This document shows, in pieces, positions 8,800 to 18,318 of a stretch of 64,000 nt of DNA. Each line of letters begins with the position of its first letter. Position 1 is the stretch's first letter. This DNA is from Alteribacillus persepolensis (GTDB lineage Bacteria > Bacillota > Bacilli > Bacillales > Marinococcaceae). Under the pieces are notes generated by a model. It was not told where the DNA came from, searched no databases, and saw nothing but the letters and a program-made list of their open reading frames with translations. The stretch spans positions 1 to 64,000 of the forward strand of contig NZ_FNDK01000013.1 of assembly GCF_900099605.1 (NCBI RefSeq), read 5' to 3'. A program made the translations under genes and the position numbers.

Positions 8800-9167
8800 G
8801 TACCGTCTCCCTTAACCCGAAAGATAAATTCTGGCGTTTTAACTATTAGTATGTATACCCAGAATAAAGAAAATGAATGTTAAGATTTGTCTTAAATGAA
8901 AATTTTTATGTAATGGATTGTAGCATATAAATAAAAGAAAGGAAAAGGTAATGATAAAAGATGAGAGGTAGATAAGTGCTGTATTATTGTTTGTGTTTTG
9001 AATCAAAAATATCTATCATATTTTAATAAAGAGCGTTGATACACCCAGCACTTTCCGTGAACTGTGCTTTCGGGCTGCTTTGCAAGATCGTCATGCAGGT
9101 GTTTATGTGTGTCAACGATTTTACATTCCCCCTATATAAGTGAAAATAATCATGAAGCCAAGGCGTA
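8800..9167. other. Intergenic region with a palindrome upstream of the BCCT gene
   Basis: No gene seen. A 16-bp palindrome, TTAAGA-N4-TCTTAA (8880-8895), sits about 80 bp upstream of the minus-strand BCCT start. Here an operator would be expected. The remainder is AT-rich with no recognisable element. Confidence 0.4.
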
Positions 9168-9210
9168 AAAAAGCTGCCAAAAGGGGGTTCACCCCTTTTG
9201 GCAGCTTTTT
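9168..9210 (-). terminator. Terminator of the nucleosidase gene
   Basis: A 19-bp perfect stem (9168-9186 with 9192-9210) has a 5-nt loop and T runs on both sides. It lies 4 nt after the stop codon. Confidence 0.9.
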
Positions 9211-9214
9211 GCAT

Positions 9215-10045
9215 TTAGTTCAAATTTTCTAGAATGTTTTCAATAACATGGCTGGAGTTTTGAGCAGCTTCTTCGACGAAATTTTCTTGAATGTCTGCTG
9301 CTTCTTCTCCGGCATCATCAGAGGCGGAACGGATGACAACGTATGGAATGTCATTTAAATAAGCGATTTGTCCAACAGCTGCGCCTTCCATTTCAACAAC
9401 ATAAGCATCAAAGGTGTCACGAATCCATTGTGATTTTTCTTCACTATGGATAAATTGATCACCGGTGGCTACGTTTTCTGTAAAAACATCAACATAATCA
9501 GGAAGGCCAGTGGTACCTTCTTCAGCAAGAGAAATCAATTCCTCATCTGCTTTAAAATATAAGACATCCATATCAGGGATTTGTCCTGGCTCGTAGCCTT
9601 TCGCTGTTTCATCCATATCGTGATGAACCGTTTGGGTAGAAATAACAATATCTCCAAGTCCTACATCAGGATGGATGCTGCCGGCAACGCCGGAATTAAT
9701 TAATGTATCGACATTAAATTCACTGATAAGTGCTTGTGCTGCAACAGATGCATTTACTTTACCAATGCCAGATTGTACCAAAACAATGTTCTGATCTTTT
9801 AACGTCCCTTCGTAAAACGTCAAACCAGCAATATCATGCTCTTTCTCAATATCCATATTAGAGCGCAGTATATCAATTTCTACTTCCATTGGACCAATGA
9901 TGCCTACTTTGCTTTCATCAGCAGCTTCTGCCTCGGTGTCTGTTTCTTCCCCAACGACTTGTTCCGGATCTTGGCTGCAGCCCGCCATGAAAAGAACAGC
10001 TGCAACAATGAGTAACCCCTGTTTCCAAAAAAATGAAATGTTCAC
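9215..10045 (-). CDS. Secreted lipoprotein of the MTA/SAH nucleosidase family
   Basis: A 276-residue protein. Residues 1-22 form a lipoprotein signal peptide ending in FMAGC, with the lipid-attached cysteine at residue 23, and an acidic linker (about 24-45) follows. The rest is a nucleoside phosphorylase/nucleosidase domain of the MtnN/Pfs type: GPMEVEID near its start, INSGVAGS, VEMEGAAVGQIAYLN and RSASDDAG with the likely catalytic aspartate. Cytosolic MtnN cleaves methylthioadenosine and S-adenosylhomocysteine to adenine plus the thio-ribose. Here the enzyme should face outside the membrane. The start is GTG with AAGGGGGA upstream. The next gene on the same strand is adenine deaminase, which would use the adenine made. 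Confidence 0.85.
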   Translation of the reverse strand: MNISFFWKQGLLIVAAVLFMAGCSQDPEQVVGEETDTEAEAADESKVGIIGPMEVEIDILRSNMDIEKEHDIAGLTFYEGTLKDQNIVLVQSGIGKVNASVAAQALISEFNVDTLINSGVAGSIHPDVGLGDIVISTQTVHHDMDETAKGYEPGQIPDMDVLYFKADEELISLAEEGTTGLPDYVDVFTENVATGDQFIHSEEKSQWIRDTFDAYVVEMEGAAVGQIAYLNDIPYVVIRSASDDAGEEAADIQENFVEEAAQNSSHVIENILENLN

Positions 10046-10174
10046 TTTTTATCCCCCTTCAATGATGTAGTTCATCAAAATTTGCTTATTGCAAATTTAA
10101 ATGCGAACATTTTTGATTTTTATTAATATAATGTCCGTTTTTAATTTTACATTAATCGCATGAAAATGCAACCT

Positions 10175-11932
10175 TCATTCGTTAATTTTTAGTGGATCAA
10201 TAGAAATGTGGCTGAATGAGGATACATCAAACAATCCAGTATCGGTTAATTTGAGCGCTGGGATCACAGGAAGCGTTAAAAATGACAAAGTAAGGATAGG
10301 ATCAAACGCATTAGAACAACCGATCACGGTGAGAGCATCATTCACCTCCCGAAGGTGCTTTCCAACCACTGCGCTGTCCGTTTCACTGGACATCAGCCCT
10401 GCTAACGGCAATGGAAGAGCAGCCAGCGTTTTTCCGCCTTGAACAACAGCTAATCCACCTTGCATGCCGCCTAGTACACGAACGGCTGTAATCATATCGT
10501 AATCATTCGTTCCGGCAGTCACTACATTGTGGGAGTCATGGGCAATGGTAGAGGCAATCGCACCATGTTGAATACCGAATCCCTTGACGATGCCAAGGCC
10601 AATATTGCCAGTGCCGGTGTGCCTTTCTAATACCGCTATCTTGAGTTGATCGCGCTCTATAGAAGGCGAAAAAGTTTGGTTTTGTACAGTGACGGTTTCA
10701 GTCACTTTGTTGGTAATTAAACGATTCGGATTTACTTCAATAATATGAGCGCGCTCTCCTGATAGTGGAATCGATAAATCTTGTTCTGTTAATGCTGGCA
10801 CATGAACCGTTTGAGTTAGAGAAGACGGCGGCGTGACAGCTGCCAGCGGTTTCCCTGCATAGGTGCCGTTTTCTGCCTGCAGCTCGCCGGAGATATAGAC
10901 CGCACGAATAGATACTTGTTCAAGATTATCCAGCAGCAAAAAATCAGCTTCATAACCTGGTGCAATCGCTCCTTTTGTTTTCAAGCCGTAGCACTCAGCT
11001 GCATTCAGTGAAGCCATTTGAACAGCTGTTAAAGGAGAGAGTCCATGTTCGATGGAAAGCCGTACATGGTGATCAATACTTCCATTTTCCTGCAAGTCAT
11101 CTAAATGCTTGTCATCCGTACAGAACAAAAAACGACGGGCATTATGATCGTTTACTAATGGAAGAATGGAAGTGAGGTCTTTTGCTGCGGATCCTTCTCG
11201 CATCATGACGTACATGCCGAGGCGTAAGCGTTCACGTGCTTCATGAACAGTGCTGCATTCATGGTCCGTTTTAATGCCAGCGCTGCCGTATACATTCAGT
11301 GCATCATAGGATAGACCAGCAGCATGTCCATCAATATAATCACTGTTTGCTTGAGCCATCGTTAATTTATTCATCATAGATTCTTCCGTGTGTAAAACGG
11401 AAGGGTAATCCATAACTTCAGCAAGCCCATGAACCTGAGGATTATTAAAAAAAGGCTCTAAATCTTCAGCGTGTAAGGCAGCACCGTTGTGTTCAAATGG
11501 GGTTGCTGGCACACAGGAAGGCAGCATAAGGCGGATATCAAGTGGTGTATTTTTTGCGTCATCCAGCATAAACTGAATACCGCTTGTTCCTGCAACATTG
11601 GCAATTTCATGCGGGTCTGTAATAATGGTTGTAACACCGTGAGGGAGTACTGTTTGTGCAAAGACGGATGGAGCCACCATCGACGATTCAATGTGTACAT
11701 GACCATCAATAAAAGAAGGGCAAAGGTAGCGGTTGTTGGCATCAATTCGTTTTGTACCATCGTATTTGCCTATGCCGGCAATGTATCCATCAGCTATGGC
11801 AACATCTTCGCCTTCTATGATGTCGTGATTAAAAACATCGATGATTCGGGCATTTTTGATAACGACGTCTGCTTGGACTCGTCCCGAAGCAACATCGATT
11901 CGTTTTTTTAATATCTCTTTTTGTGTTGGCAT
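10175..11932 (-). CDS. adeC: Adenine deaminase (AdeC type)
   Basis: A 585-residue metal-dependent amidohydrolase converting adenine to hypoxanthine and ammonia in purine salvage. DGHVHIESSM carries the metal-binding histidines; DPHEIANVAGTSGI and HDSHNVVTAGTND are typical of adenine deaminase rather than other amidohydrolases. The length fits the Bacillus enzyme. The start at 11932 follows AAGGAGGAG; the frame stays open to 12100, but that part lies inside the purine riboswitch and is not coding. Expression should be controlled by that riboswitch, which senses a product-side purine. Confidence 0.92.
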   Translation of the reverse strand: MPTQKEILKKRIDVASGRVQADVVIKNARIIDVFNHDIIEGEDVAIADGYIAGIGKYDGTKRIDANNRYLCPSFIDGHVHIESSMVAPSVFAQTVLPHGVTTIITDPHEIANVAGTSGIQFMLDDAKNTPLDIRLMLPSCVPATPFEHNGAALHAEDLEPFFNNPQVHGLAEVMDYPSVLHTEESMMNKLTMAQANSDYIDGHAAGLSYDALNVYGSAGIKTDHECSTVHEARERLRLGMYVMMREGSAAKDLTSILPLVNDHNARRFLFCTDDKHLDDLQENGSIDHHVRLSIEHGLSPLTAVQMASLNAAECYGLKTKGAIAPGYEADFLLLDNLEQVSIRAVYISGELQAENGTYAGKPLAAVTPPSSLTQTVHVPALTEQDLSIPLSGERAHIIEVNPNRLITNKVTETVTVQNQTFSPSIERDQLKIAVLERHTGTGNIGLGIVKGFGIQHGAIASTIAHDSHNVVTAGTNDYDMITAVRVLGGMQGGLAVVQGGKTLAALPLPLAGLMSSETDSAVVGKHLREVNDALTVIGCSNAFDPILTLSFLTLPVIPALKLTDTGLFDVSSFSHISIDPLKINE

Positions 11933-11960
11933 GTTCTCTCTCTCCTCCTTGTTCGTTATA

Positions 11961-12111
11961 AAAAAAACTCCAGGCCGGCCTGGAGTTTGACATACGAAGA
12001 GAGAAAGACTTGCTATATATGATATACGTGTGGTGTCTTTCTCTCTCGTAGTCAAACTATTTACGGTAGTTTGGTAGAAACTTATGGACCATATTTCCAA
12101 GATTATACGAG
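11961..12111 (-). promoter_or_regulatory. Purine riboswitch (guanine/hypoxanthine class) with terminator, upstream of adeC
   Basis: The aptamer (12045-12111) has P1 arms CTCGTA/TACGAG, P2 TGGA/TCCA, the conserved AAGTTTCTACC junction, and P3 CAAACTA/TAGTTTG. J3/1 reads GACTA: the specificity base is C, as in guanine/hypoxanthine aptamers, not U as in adenine aptamers. A terminator, AAACTCCAGGCC pairing with GGCCTGGAGTTT (11965-11988) plus a U run, follows. A long alternative pairing joins the 3' side of P3/P1 and its downstream GAGAGAAAGAC to the segment just before the terminator, and would hold the terminator open without ligand. This is an OFF switch. Confidence 0.9.
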
Positions 12112-12610
12112 AGGGTTTTGTTTGAACTTGTATAAAAGATGTTTTTATATTTTAAATATAACGTAAAACATGTGTCAATAAGCAGTTTTGGAATTTGTCG
12201 AATTAAAACTAATTGTGTCTATATAATGGTATATAAAAATAAAAGTGATAAAAACGGAAAATAAAGTATATATTTAAGAGGTGCTTACAAAATCAGTAAT
12301 ATTTAATCATGTTTTGTGACAGCAGTACATAAGGAATAGAAGTGTTATCAGGAAGGAAGAAGGCAATGAATAATGCAGAGTTGAACCATTTATTAGAAGA
12401 GGTTTGCATACCGGTGTCTTCATGTGAAAGGATTGTTATTTGATACGCTGTTGATTACGTATAAGGGTGCAAACGATGCTCCGGCTTGACGAAAATAGAG
12501 AAGGCACCGGCAAAAATAAATTTTTTCCACGGCGTCGTACGGCCTCATGGCTATGCTGAGTACTATGCGGGGTGGATTCCTTATAATTAATAGGCGCGCA
12601 TGTTTGGGGG
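12112..12610. other. Intergenic stretch, at most a 25-codon ORF
   Basis: This is the promoter side of adeC and the 3' side of the ykuK-like gene. A 25-codon frame with a fair ribosome site (12366-12443, plus) encodes MNNAELNHLLEEVCIPVSSC followed by five residues. I cannot match it to anything; it may be a remnant or chance. No terminator hairpin stands out. Confidence 0.35.
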
Positions 12611-13135
12611 TTATTTTGTATAGCGGTTTGCATACGAGGAAGCAACGAACGAATCAGGTTTCACACGTGCTTTCATTCCATGCACTTTTAAGCGTGCCAT
12701 CATTTCTTCGACATATACGCGTGTTTTATTGCGTTTTCCTTTTCCAACATCTAAATGTCCTTCCATTGTGAATGAACTTCCTTCATCTATATAAGGTAAA
12801 ATAAGGTTGTACAATCTTTCTTGCTTTTCTGGTGTAAACAGCTGGGCCACTTCTTCTGTTAACCACGTTTCCATGGATACTTTCTCGTGGAGATGTTCAA
12901 ATCTTCTTTTTACATCATGTTTTTTCAAGCAGGCCCACACCCCGTGGCCTTCCCGCCGAATCACAATACCTGTCACAAAACGTGTTGATTTGCGGTGAAC
13001 TTGTGAATCGGTGCCTATCATTAACCGGTATTGTGCCTGTGGATTTTGTTTGATAAAGGATTCAATACGTTCAAACACCTCGGTAAATGACATGTTTTTC
13101 TTTGATAAATTATGAAACCTCAAATTTGCGTTCAT
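12611..13135 (-). CDS. YkuK family protein, RNase H-like fold (DUF458)
   Basis: A 174-residue cytoplasmic protein. The N-terminus FHNLSKKNMSFTEVFERI and the segment MIGTDSQVHRKSTRFVTGIVI are typical of the YkuK/DUF458 family, which has a ribonuclease H-like fold with an acidic first strand (GTDSQ). Function is not established. GGGGGA lies 7 nt before the ATG. It stands alone, divergent from htpG. Confidence 0.85.
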   Translation of the reverse strand: MNANLRFHNLSKKNMSFTEVFERIESFIKQNPQAQYRLMIGTDSQVHRKSTRFVTGIVIRREGHGVWACLKKHDVKRRFEHLHEKVSMETWLTEEVAQLFTPEKQERLYNLILPYIDEGSSFTMEGHLDVGKGKRNKTRVYVEEMMARLKVHGMKARVKPDSFVASSYANRYTK

Positions 13136-13261
13136 ACATTTGTCCCCCTTTTATATAGATATAGAAAAAGATGTGAAACAGACCATGATTTTTATACTTG
13201 TACCAATATATGCATAGCCGGTTATTAGAGAAACGGCTTGTTTACAGGGATTGGGAAGATA

Positions 13262-13289
13262 TTGACATGAGAAAAGTGATATGTAAAAT
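13262..13289 (+). promoter_or_regulatory. SigA-type promoter of htpG
   Basis: TTGACA (13262-13267), a 16-bp spacer and TAAAAT (13284-13289). The CIRCE element begins 14 bp downstream, at the expected start of transcription. Confidence 0.7.
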
Positions 13290-13302
13290 AGAAGTAGAGA
13301 AA

Positions 13303-13329
13303 TTAGCACTTGCTTGCATGGAGTGCTAA
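13303..13329 (+). promoter_or_regulatory. CIRCE element (HrcA operator) upstream of htpG
   Basis: TTAGCACTT (13303-13311), a 9-nt spacer and GAGTGCTAA (13321-13329). This matches the CIRCE consensus TTAGCACTC-N9-GAGTGCTAA with one change in the left arm. It lies just after the promoter, the usual place for HrcA repression. Confidence 0.88.
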
Positions 13330-13367
13330 AAACGATAAAAGCAAAAGAAGGAAGGGGCTGTACCGTC

Positions 13368-15248
13368 ATGGCAACAAAGCAGTTTCAAGCAGAGTCGAAG
13401 CGTTTGCTCGAAATGATGATTAATTCGATATATTCTCAAAAAGAAATTTTTCTTCGGGAATTAATTTCCAATGCGAGTGATGCAATTGATAAGATGTATT
13501 ATAAAGCACTCACGGACGATTCCATCACATTTAATCAAGAGGACTACTACATAAAAGTGCACGCAGATAAGGACGATCGAACACTCACTATAGAAGATAC
13601 GGGAATTGGAATGACGGAAGAGGAGTTAGAAAATAACCTTGGAGTCATTGCGAAAAGCGGTTCTCTGGCGTTTAAAAATGAAAATGAAATCAAAGATGGC
13701 CATGATATTATTGGCCAATTCGGGGTTGGGTTTTACTCGGCATTCATGGTAGCGGATATTGTGACGGTATACACCAAGTCTGCAGACAGCACGCAGGCAT
13801 ATAAATGGCAGTCAAATGGTGCGGACGGATATACGATTGAACCGGCTGAAAAAGCAGCAGCTGGTACGGAAGTCATTATTAAACTTCGCGAAAACACAGA
13901 AGATGAGAATTATGATGAGTTTTTGGAAGAACATCGGTTAAAGTCCATTGTCAAAAAGTATTCGGATTATATTCGTTACCCAATTAAAATGGATGTGACT
14001 GTACAAAAGCCAAAAGATGAAGAGGAAAAAGAGTTTGAAGACGTTCAAGAAGAACAAACTATCAACAGCATGGTTCCTATCTGGAGAAAGAACAAAAGCG
14101 AGCTGGAAACAGAAGATTATGAAGCGTTTTACGCAGAAAAGCATTACGGTTTTGACAAGCCATTAACTCATGTTCATTTAAGCGTAGACGGAGCGGTTCG
14201 CTATCAAGCGATTCTGTTTATCCCGGAAAACACGCCATTTGATTATTATACGAGAGAATATGAAAAGGGGCTGGAGCTTTACTCCAATGGCGTACTGATT
14301 ATGGAAAAATGTGCAGACCTTCTGCCGGATTATTTCAGCTTCGTCAAAGGAATTGTTGACTCTGAAGATTTATCTCTGAATATTTCCAGAGAAATGCTGC
14401 AGCATGACCGGCAACTGAAAATGATCGCCAAAAACATTAAAAATAAAATTAAAAGCCAGTTGAAAACACTGTTAAAAGAGGACCGGGAAAAATACGAAAC
14501 GTTTTTCAAGGCATTTGGCCGCCAGTTAAAATTCGGGGTGCAGATGGATTTTGGGAGCCATAAAGACGATTTGAAAGACTTGTTGCTATTCTACTCTTCA
14601 AAAGAAAAGAAACTGGTCACTTTATCAGAATATGTGTCGAGAATGCCGGAAGAGCAGCAGTATATTTACTATGCAACTGGTGAATCGTACGACCGTATTG
14701 AAAAGCTTCCACAAACAGAAATGGTGCTGGACAAAGGATATGAAATTTTATATCTTAATGAAGACATTGATGAATTTGCGATAAAGACATTAATGAGCTA
14801 TGATGACAAGCCGTTTAAATCTGTTGCAAGCGGTGATTTAGGCATTGAATCTGATGAGGACCAAGAAAAGGAGAAAGAAGAACAGCAAGACAACAAAGAG
14901 TTGTTTGAAGAAATTAAAAACCTCTTATCGGATAAAGTGAAGGACGTACGTGCTTCGAAACGTTTAAAAACCCATCCGGTTTGCTTAGCAGCAGACGGAG
15001 AAGTTTCGATAGAAATGGAAAAAGTATTACAGCAAATGCCGGATAACCAGAGCATTAAAGCAGATAAAATTTTAGAAATTAACGTTAACCACGATATTTA
15101 CGAGTCTCTAAAAAACGCGTATAACAGTGACAAGGACAAACTAAAGCTTTACACGAATCTTTTATACAATCAGGCACTTCTTATTGAAGGACTGCCTGTT
15201 GAAGACCCGGTAGCATTCACAAATGATATGTGTAAAGTGATGGCGTAA
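13368..15248 (+). CDS. htpG: Molecular chaperone HtpG (Hsp90)
   Basis: A 626-residue ATP-dependent chaperone, the same length as the Bacillus subtilis protein. The GHKL ATP-binding motifs are present: [15 protein letters not shown] and [13 protein letters not shown]. The middle domain carries the usual [14 protein letters not shown]. The ATG at 13368 is chosen over 13314, since the family begins [13 protein letters not shown] and AAGGAAGGGG lies upstream. It is a single gene under a CIRCE element, so it is likely repressed by HrcA and induced by heat or unfolded protein. Confidence 0.95.
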   Translation: MATKQFQAESKRLLEMMINSIYSQKEIFLRELISNASDAIDKMYYKALTDDSITFNQEDYYIKVHADKDDRTLTIEDTGIGMTEEELENNLGVIAKSGSLAFKNENEIKDGHDIIGQFGVGFYSAFMVADIVTVYTKSADSTQAYKWQSNGADGYTIEPAEKAAAGTEVIIKLRENTEDENYDEFLEEHRLKSIVKKYSDYIRYPIKMDVTVQKPKDEEEKEFEDVQEEQTINSMVPIWRKNKSELETEDYEAFYAEKHYGFDKPLTHVHLSVDGAVRYQAILFIPENTPFDYYTREYEKGLELYSNGVLIMEKCADLLPDYFSFVKGIVDSEDLSLNISREMLQHDRQLKMIAKNIKNKIKSQLKTLLKEDREKYETFFKAFGRQLKFGVQMDFGSHKDDLKDLLLFYSSKEKKLVTLSEYVSRMPEEQQYIYYATGESYDRIEKLPQTEMVLDKGYEILYLNEDIDEFAIKTLMSYDDKPFKSVASGDLGIESDEDQEKEKEEQQDNKELFEEIKNLLSDKVKDVRASKRLKTHPVCLAADGEVSIEMEKVLQQMPDNQSIKADKILEINVNHDIYESLKNAYNSDKDKLKLYTNLLYNQALLIEGLPVEDPVAFTNDMCKVMA

Positions 15249-15281
15249 AAAGGCAGAAGAGACTATCTTTTAATAGGAAGA

Positions 15282-15324
15282 AAGCCAACTGTGACTGGGG
15301 AAAAGTCGCAGTTGGCTTCTTTTG
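15282..15324. terminator. Terminator of htpG, possibly shared with the ALDH operon
   Basis: AAGCCAACTGTGAC (15282-15295) pairs with GTCGCAGTTGGCTT (15305-15318) with one wobble. TCTTTTG follows on the plus strand and TTTCTT on the minus strand. Confidence 0.75.
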
Positions 15325-15442
15325 TTTGCAGGCAGACATGATAGAAAGGCTGACAGGTGCTGTCGACGGATGCGGCGACCTTAGCTGGCTGCTTTTAGAC
15401 TGTTTGTGAAAATGAATCAATATGGTGGGTTTATTTATTCCT

Positions 15443-16912
15443 TTAAAACCAGTTAATAGGCTCAGGTGCGGTGTTTTCAAACACATGTTTGACTTCCGTA
15501 TATTCTTCAAGTCCTTGTTTACCCAGCTCTCTTCCAATACCAGAGGATTTGTAACCTCCCCATGGTGCTTGGGCAAAGTATGGGTGAAAGTCATTGATCC
15601 ATACTGTTCCCATTCGCAGTTTACCCGATACTCGTTCAGCTTTTCTAATATCTGTCGTCCATACTGCTCCAGCGAGGCCATATTTGGAATCGTTCGCCAG
15701 ATGAACTGCCTCTTCTTCCGTGTTGAAGCGCTCAATGGTTAATAATGGACCAAATGTTTCTTCCTGTACAATCCGCATGGATGTATCACAGTCTGCAAAA
15801 ATGGTCGGTTCAAAGAAGAACCCGTCCTGCAGTTCATCTGCTTCTGGACGTTTGCCGCCGATAAGGAGATTCGCTCCTTCTTCGAGACCAATTTCTACAT
15901 AGTTTTCTACTTTTTCACGGTGTTCTTTTGAGATAAGGGGACCGGATTGGGTAGACTCATCAAATCCGTTACCAAGTTTAATTTTTTTCGTTCGCTCCAC
16001 CAATGCCTGAACAAAAGCATCATGAATCGTGTCTTGTACGATTAAGCGCGCTCCTGCAGAACATACTTGTCCGGCATGGAAAAATACAGCATTTAATGCC
16101 TGGTCTACGGCTGTATCAAAGTCAGCGTCACCAAATACAACATTCGGATTTTTGCCGCCCAGCTCAAGCGCGATCTTTTTAAAGTTTCCTGCGGCGGCTG
16201 TCATAATTTTGCGTCCTGTTTCGACACCGCCTGTGAAAGAAATAAGGTCAACCGCATGGCTTTCTGCTAAGAGCTGTCCAGTTTTTGGACCAGCGCCCAA
16301 AATTAAGTTAACTACTCCGGCAGGGATGCCTGCTTCTTCCATCAGTTCGGTTACTTTAATAGTAGTTAATGGGGTGATTTCACTCGGTTTTACAATGATC
16401 GTATTTCCAGCAGCCAAAGCTGGGGCTATTTTCCATGCTGCCTGTAAAAGCGGATAATTCCACGGCGTGATTTGTCCGCAGACGCCGACAGGCTCTCGCA
16501 CGACTTTGCTGTTGGAAGCTGGAATAGGCGATTCAATAACTTCTCCGCCGTCTTTATCAGCCAGGCCACCGTAATAGCGGAAGACTTCCGCGATGTCGGA
16601 CATGTCTTCAAGGCTTTCGGTAAGAGTCTTACCTGTGTCGAGCGTTTCAAGTTCCGCTAACTCCTGTTTGTCACGTTCAATTAATTCTGCGATTTTTAAA
16701 ACGAATTTCCCGCGCTCGGCCGCTGGAGTGTGCGGCCATGTTCCTTCATCGAAGGCTTTTCTAGCTGCCTCGATTGCAGACTGCGTATCCGTCTCATCGC
16801 CTTCTGGTACTTCTGCAACTGTTTCTTGGTTAAATGGATTAATAATGGTACGCGTTTGGCCGCTGGCTGCAGCAACCCATTCTCCGTTTATAAACATTGT
16901 TTTTGGGCTCAT
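15443..16912 (-). CDS. Aldehyde dehydrogenase, betaine-aldehyde-dehydrogenase-like
   Basis: A 489-residue NAD(P)-dependent aldehyde dehydrogenase. Landmarks are TPWNYPLLQAAWKIAPALAAGN, the general-base glutamate in LELGGKNP, the nucleophilic cysteine in FHAGQVCSAGARL, and EETFGPLL. The sequence resembles GbsA-type betaine aldehyde dehydrogenases, but no choline dehydrogenase (GbsB/BetA) is nearby. It is the last gene of an operon with amidohydrolase, Rieske ferredoxin and ferredoxin reductase, opposite a BCCT transporter. It may oxidise an aldehyde released from an imported quaternary amine; the substrate is inference. Confidence 0.88.
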   Translation of the reverse strand: MSPKTMFINGEWVAAASGQTRTIINPFNQETVAEVPEGDETDTQSAIEAARKAFDEGTWPHTPAAERGKFVLKIAELIERDKQELAELETLDTGKTLTESLEDMSDIAEVFRYYGGLADKDGGEVIESPIPASNSKVVREPVGVCGQITPWNYPLLQAAWKIAPALAAGNTIIVKPSEITPLTTIKVTELMEEAGIPAGVVNLILGAGPKTGQLLAESHAVDLISFTGGVETGRKIMTAAAGNFKKIALELGGKNPNVVFGDADFDTAVDQALNAVFFHAGQVCSAGARLIVQDTIHDAFVQALVERTKKIKLGNGFDESTQSGPLISKEHREKVENYVEIGLEEGANLLIGGKRPEADELQDGFFFEPTIFADCDTSMRIVQEETFGPLLTIERFNTEEEAVHLANDSKYGLAGAVWTTDIRKAERVSGKLRMGTVWINDFHPYFAQAPWGGYKSSGIGRELGKQGLEEYTEVKHVFENTAPEPINWF

Positions 16913-16939
16913 GATATCCCTCTTTCCTTTGCAAAAAAT

Positions 16940-17935
16940 TTAACTAAAAACGCTGGTGCTGTGAGGAGGCTGAACTTTGGTGTTAGGGTCGATATAATGT
17001 TTCGCCTGGCTGATTGCAGTTGGAGCTTCCCCGAATCCCGTGGCGATAAGCTTTACTTTTCCTTCGTAAGTGGCAATGTCACCAGCAGCGTAAATTCCTG
17101 GAATACTCGTTTCCATCTTCTGGTTTACCAAAATCGAATTCTTTTCAAGTTCAAGCCCCCATTCTTTAATTGCACCAAGGCTCGAGAGAAAGCCGTGGTT
17201 AACAATGAGGGAATCTACCTCTAAATTTTCGGACGCTTCACCTTTGTTTTCTTTTAATACAATGGATTGAATAAAGTCATTTTCCCCAACTAATTCATCA
17301 ATGACCACTGGCGTTTTCACGTTAACCGTTGAGTCTTTCAATTGATTAACACTGTGTTCATGAGCTCTAAATTTATCTCTGCGGTGAACAAGGGTTACTT
17401 CATCCGCAATTCCTTCAAGCATAAGCGCCCAGTCTACCGCAGAATCTCCTCCGCCTGATACGCAAACGCGCTGGCCTTTAAACGATTGCAGATCGGTAAT
17501 GGAGTAGAACAGGTTATTTCCTTCGAACCTTTGCGCTGTTTCATCTTTAAGGCGCCGAGGTTGGAAAGCTCCTGCTCCGCCTGTAATTAAAATAGTCTTA
17601 GCATAGTGAACAGCTTTTGTCGTTGTTACTTTGAAAAGCTGTTCTTCAAGTTTTTCAACATATTGAACGTTTTCTTCCAAGCATATTTCAGGATCAAATT
17701 GCTTTGCTTGTTCTTCGAGGTTATCTACCAAGTCTTTTGCTAATACTTTAGGGAAGCCGGCCACATCATAAATATATTTTTCAGGATAAAGAGCTGCCAG
17801 CTGTCCGCCGACCTGCGGCAGGCTGTCAATCAGTTTCACTGACATTTGGCGCATGCCGCCGTAAAAAGCAGCAAATAACCCGGTCGGGCCTCCTCCGACA
17901 ATAATAGTGTCAACAACATTATCAGAATGGTTCAC
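16940..17935 (-). CDS. Ferredoxin-NADP+ reductase, thioredoxin-reductase-like type (YumC family)
   Basis: A 331-residue flavoprotein. FAD motif [15 protein letters not shown] near residue 13, NADPH motif [10 protein letters not shown] near residue 160, and C-terminal [15 protein letters not shown] with [13 protein letters not shown], characteristic of YumC-type reductases. No redox CxxC is present, as expected. The start is GTG. It follows the Rieske gene by 21 nt, so it probably reduces that ferredoxin with NADPH. The pair looks like an electron supply for an oxygenase, but no oxygenase is in this operon. A housekeeping paralogue is expected elsewhere (inference). Confidence 0.88.
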   Translation of the reverse strand: MNHSDNVVDTIIVGGGPTGLFAAFYGGMRQMSVKLIDSLPQVGGQLAALYPEKYIYDVAGFPKVLAKDLVDNLEEQAKQFDPEICLEENVQYVEKLEEQLFKVTTTKAVHYAKTILITGGAGAFQPRRLKDETAQRFEGNNLFYSITDLQSFKGQRVCVSGGGDSAVDWALMLEGIADEVTLVHRRDKFRAHEHSVNQLKDSTVNVKTPVVIDELVGENDFIQSIVLKENKGEASENLEVDSLIVNHGFLSSLGAIKEWGLELEKNSILVNQKMETSIPGIYAAGDIATYEGKVKLIATGFGEAPTAISQAKHYIDPNTKVQPPHSTSVFS

Positions 17936-17956
17936 TACTCATCACCTTCTTGTCCT

Positions 17957-18316
17957 TTACTTGTATACAATAACGTCTTCGTTTTCTACTCGTACTTTAA
18001 AGCTGGCGAGCTTTTTGTTTGGATTAGCCAGCATTCTTCCTTCGTTTTTCATATCGAATTCTCTTCCGTGCCAAGGACAGCGGAGGATTTCGTCTTGGTG
18101 GCAGTAATGATAATCGCCAGGATTGCTCTCGTCTGTCGTTGCTCCGCAAAGAAGCCCTTTGCCAAGAGGAGCCCCTTGGTGGATACATTGATTCATAAAA
18201 GCATAAAAGTTATCATTTTGTGTTCGGCAGATGACAATATTCTGTTTGCCAAAATACGCTTCCCGTATTTCCCCAGGCTGTAACTCAGATGTCTTACAAA
18301 CAACTTGTTCCTGCAT
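17957..18316 (-). CDS. Rieske [2Fe-2S] ferredoxin
   Basis: A 119-residue single-domain Rieske protein. The first cluster motif is CIHQGAPLG and the second CPWHGREFD, giving the two cysteines and two histidines of a [2Fe-2S] centre. A 20-residue insertion with extra cysteines and histidines (CGATTDESNPGDYHYCHQDE) lies between them. There is no catalytic oxygenase domain, so it acts as an electron carrier or small subunit. It begins 2 nt after the amidohydrolase stop, with the ribosome site inside that gene, so the two are coupled. The next gene is the matching reductase. Confidence 0.88.
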   Translation of the reverse strand: MQEQVVCKTSELQPGEIREAYFGKQNIVICRTQNDNFYAFMNQCIHQGAPLGKGLLCGATTDESNPGDYHYCHQDEILRCPWHGREFDMKNEGRMLANPNKKLASFKVRVENEDVIVYK

Positions 18317-18318
18317 GG

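Noticed and set aside
11932-12100. Longer N-terminus for adenine deaminase
   Set aside because: The extra 56 codons lie within the purine riboswitch and terminator; the strong ribosome site and family start are at 11932.
12366-12443. 25-codon frame with a fair ribosome site
   Set aside because: Too short to judge and without family match; noted in the intergenic entry only.
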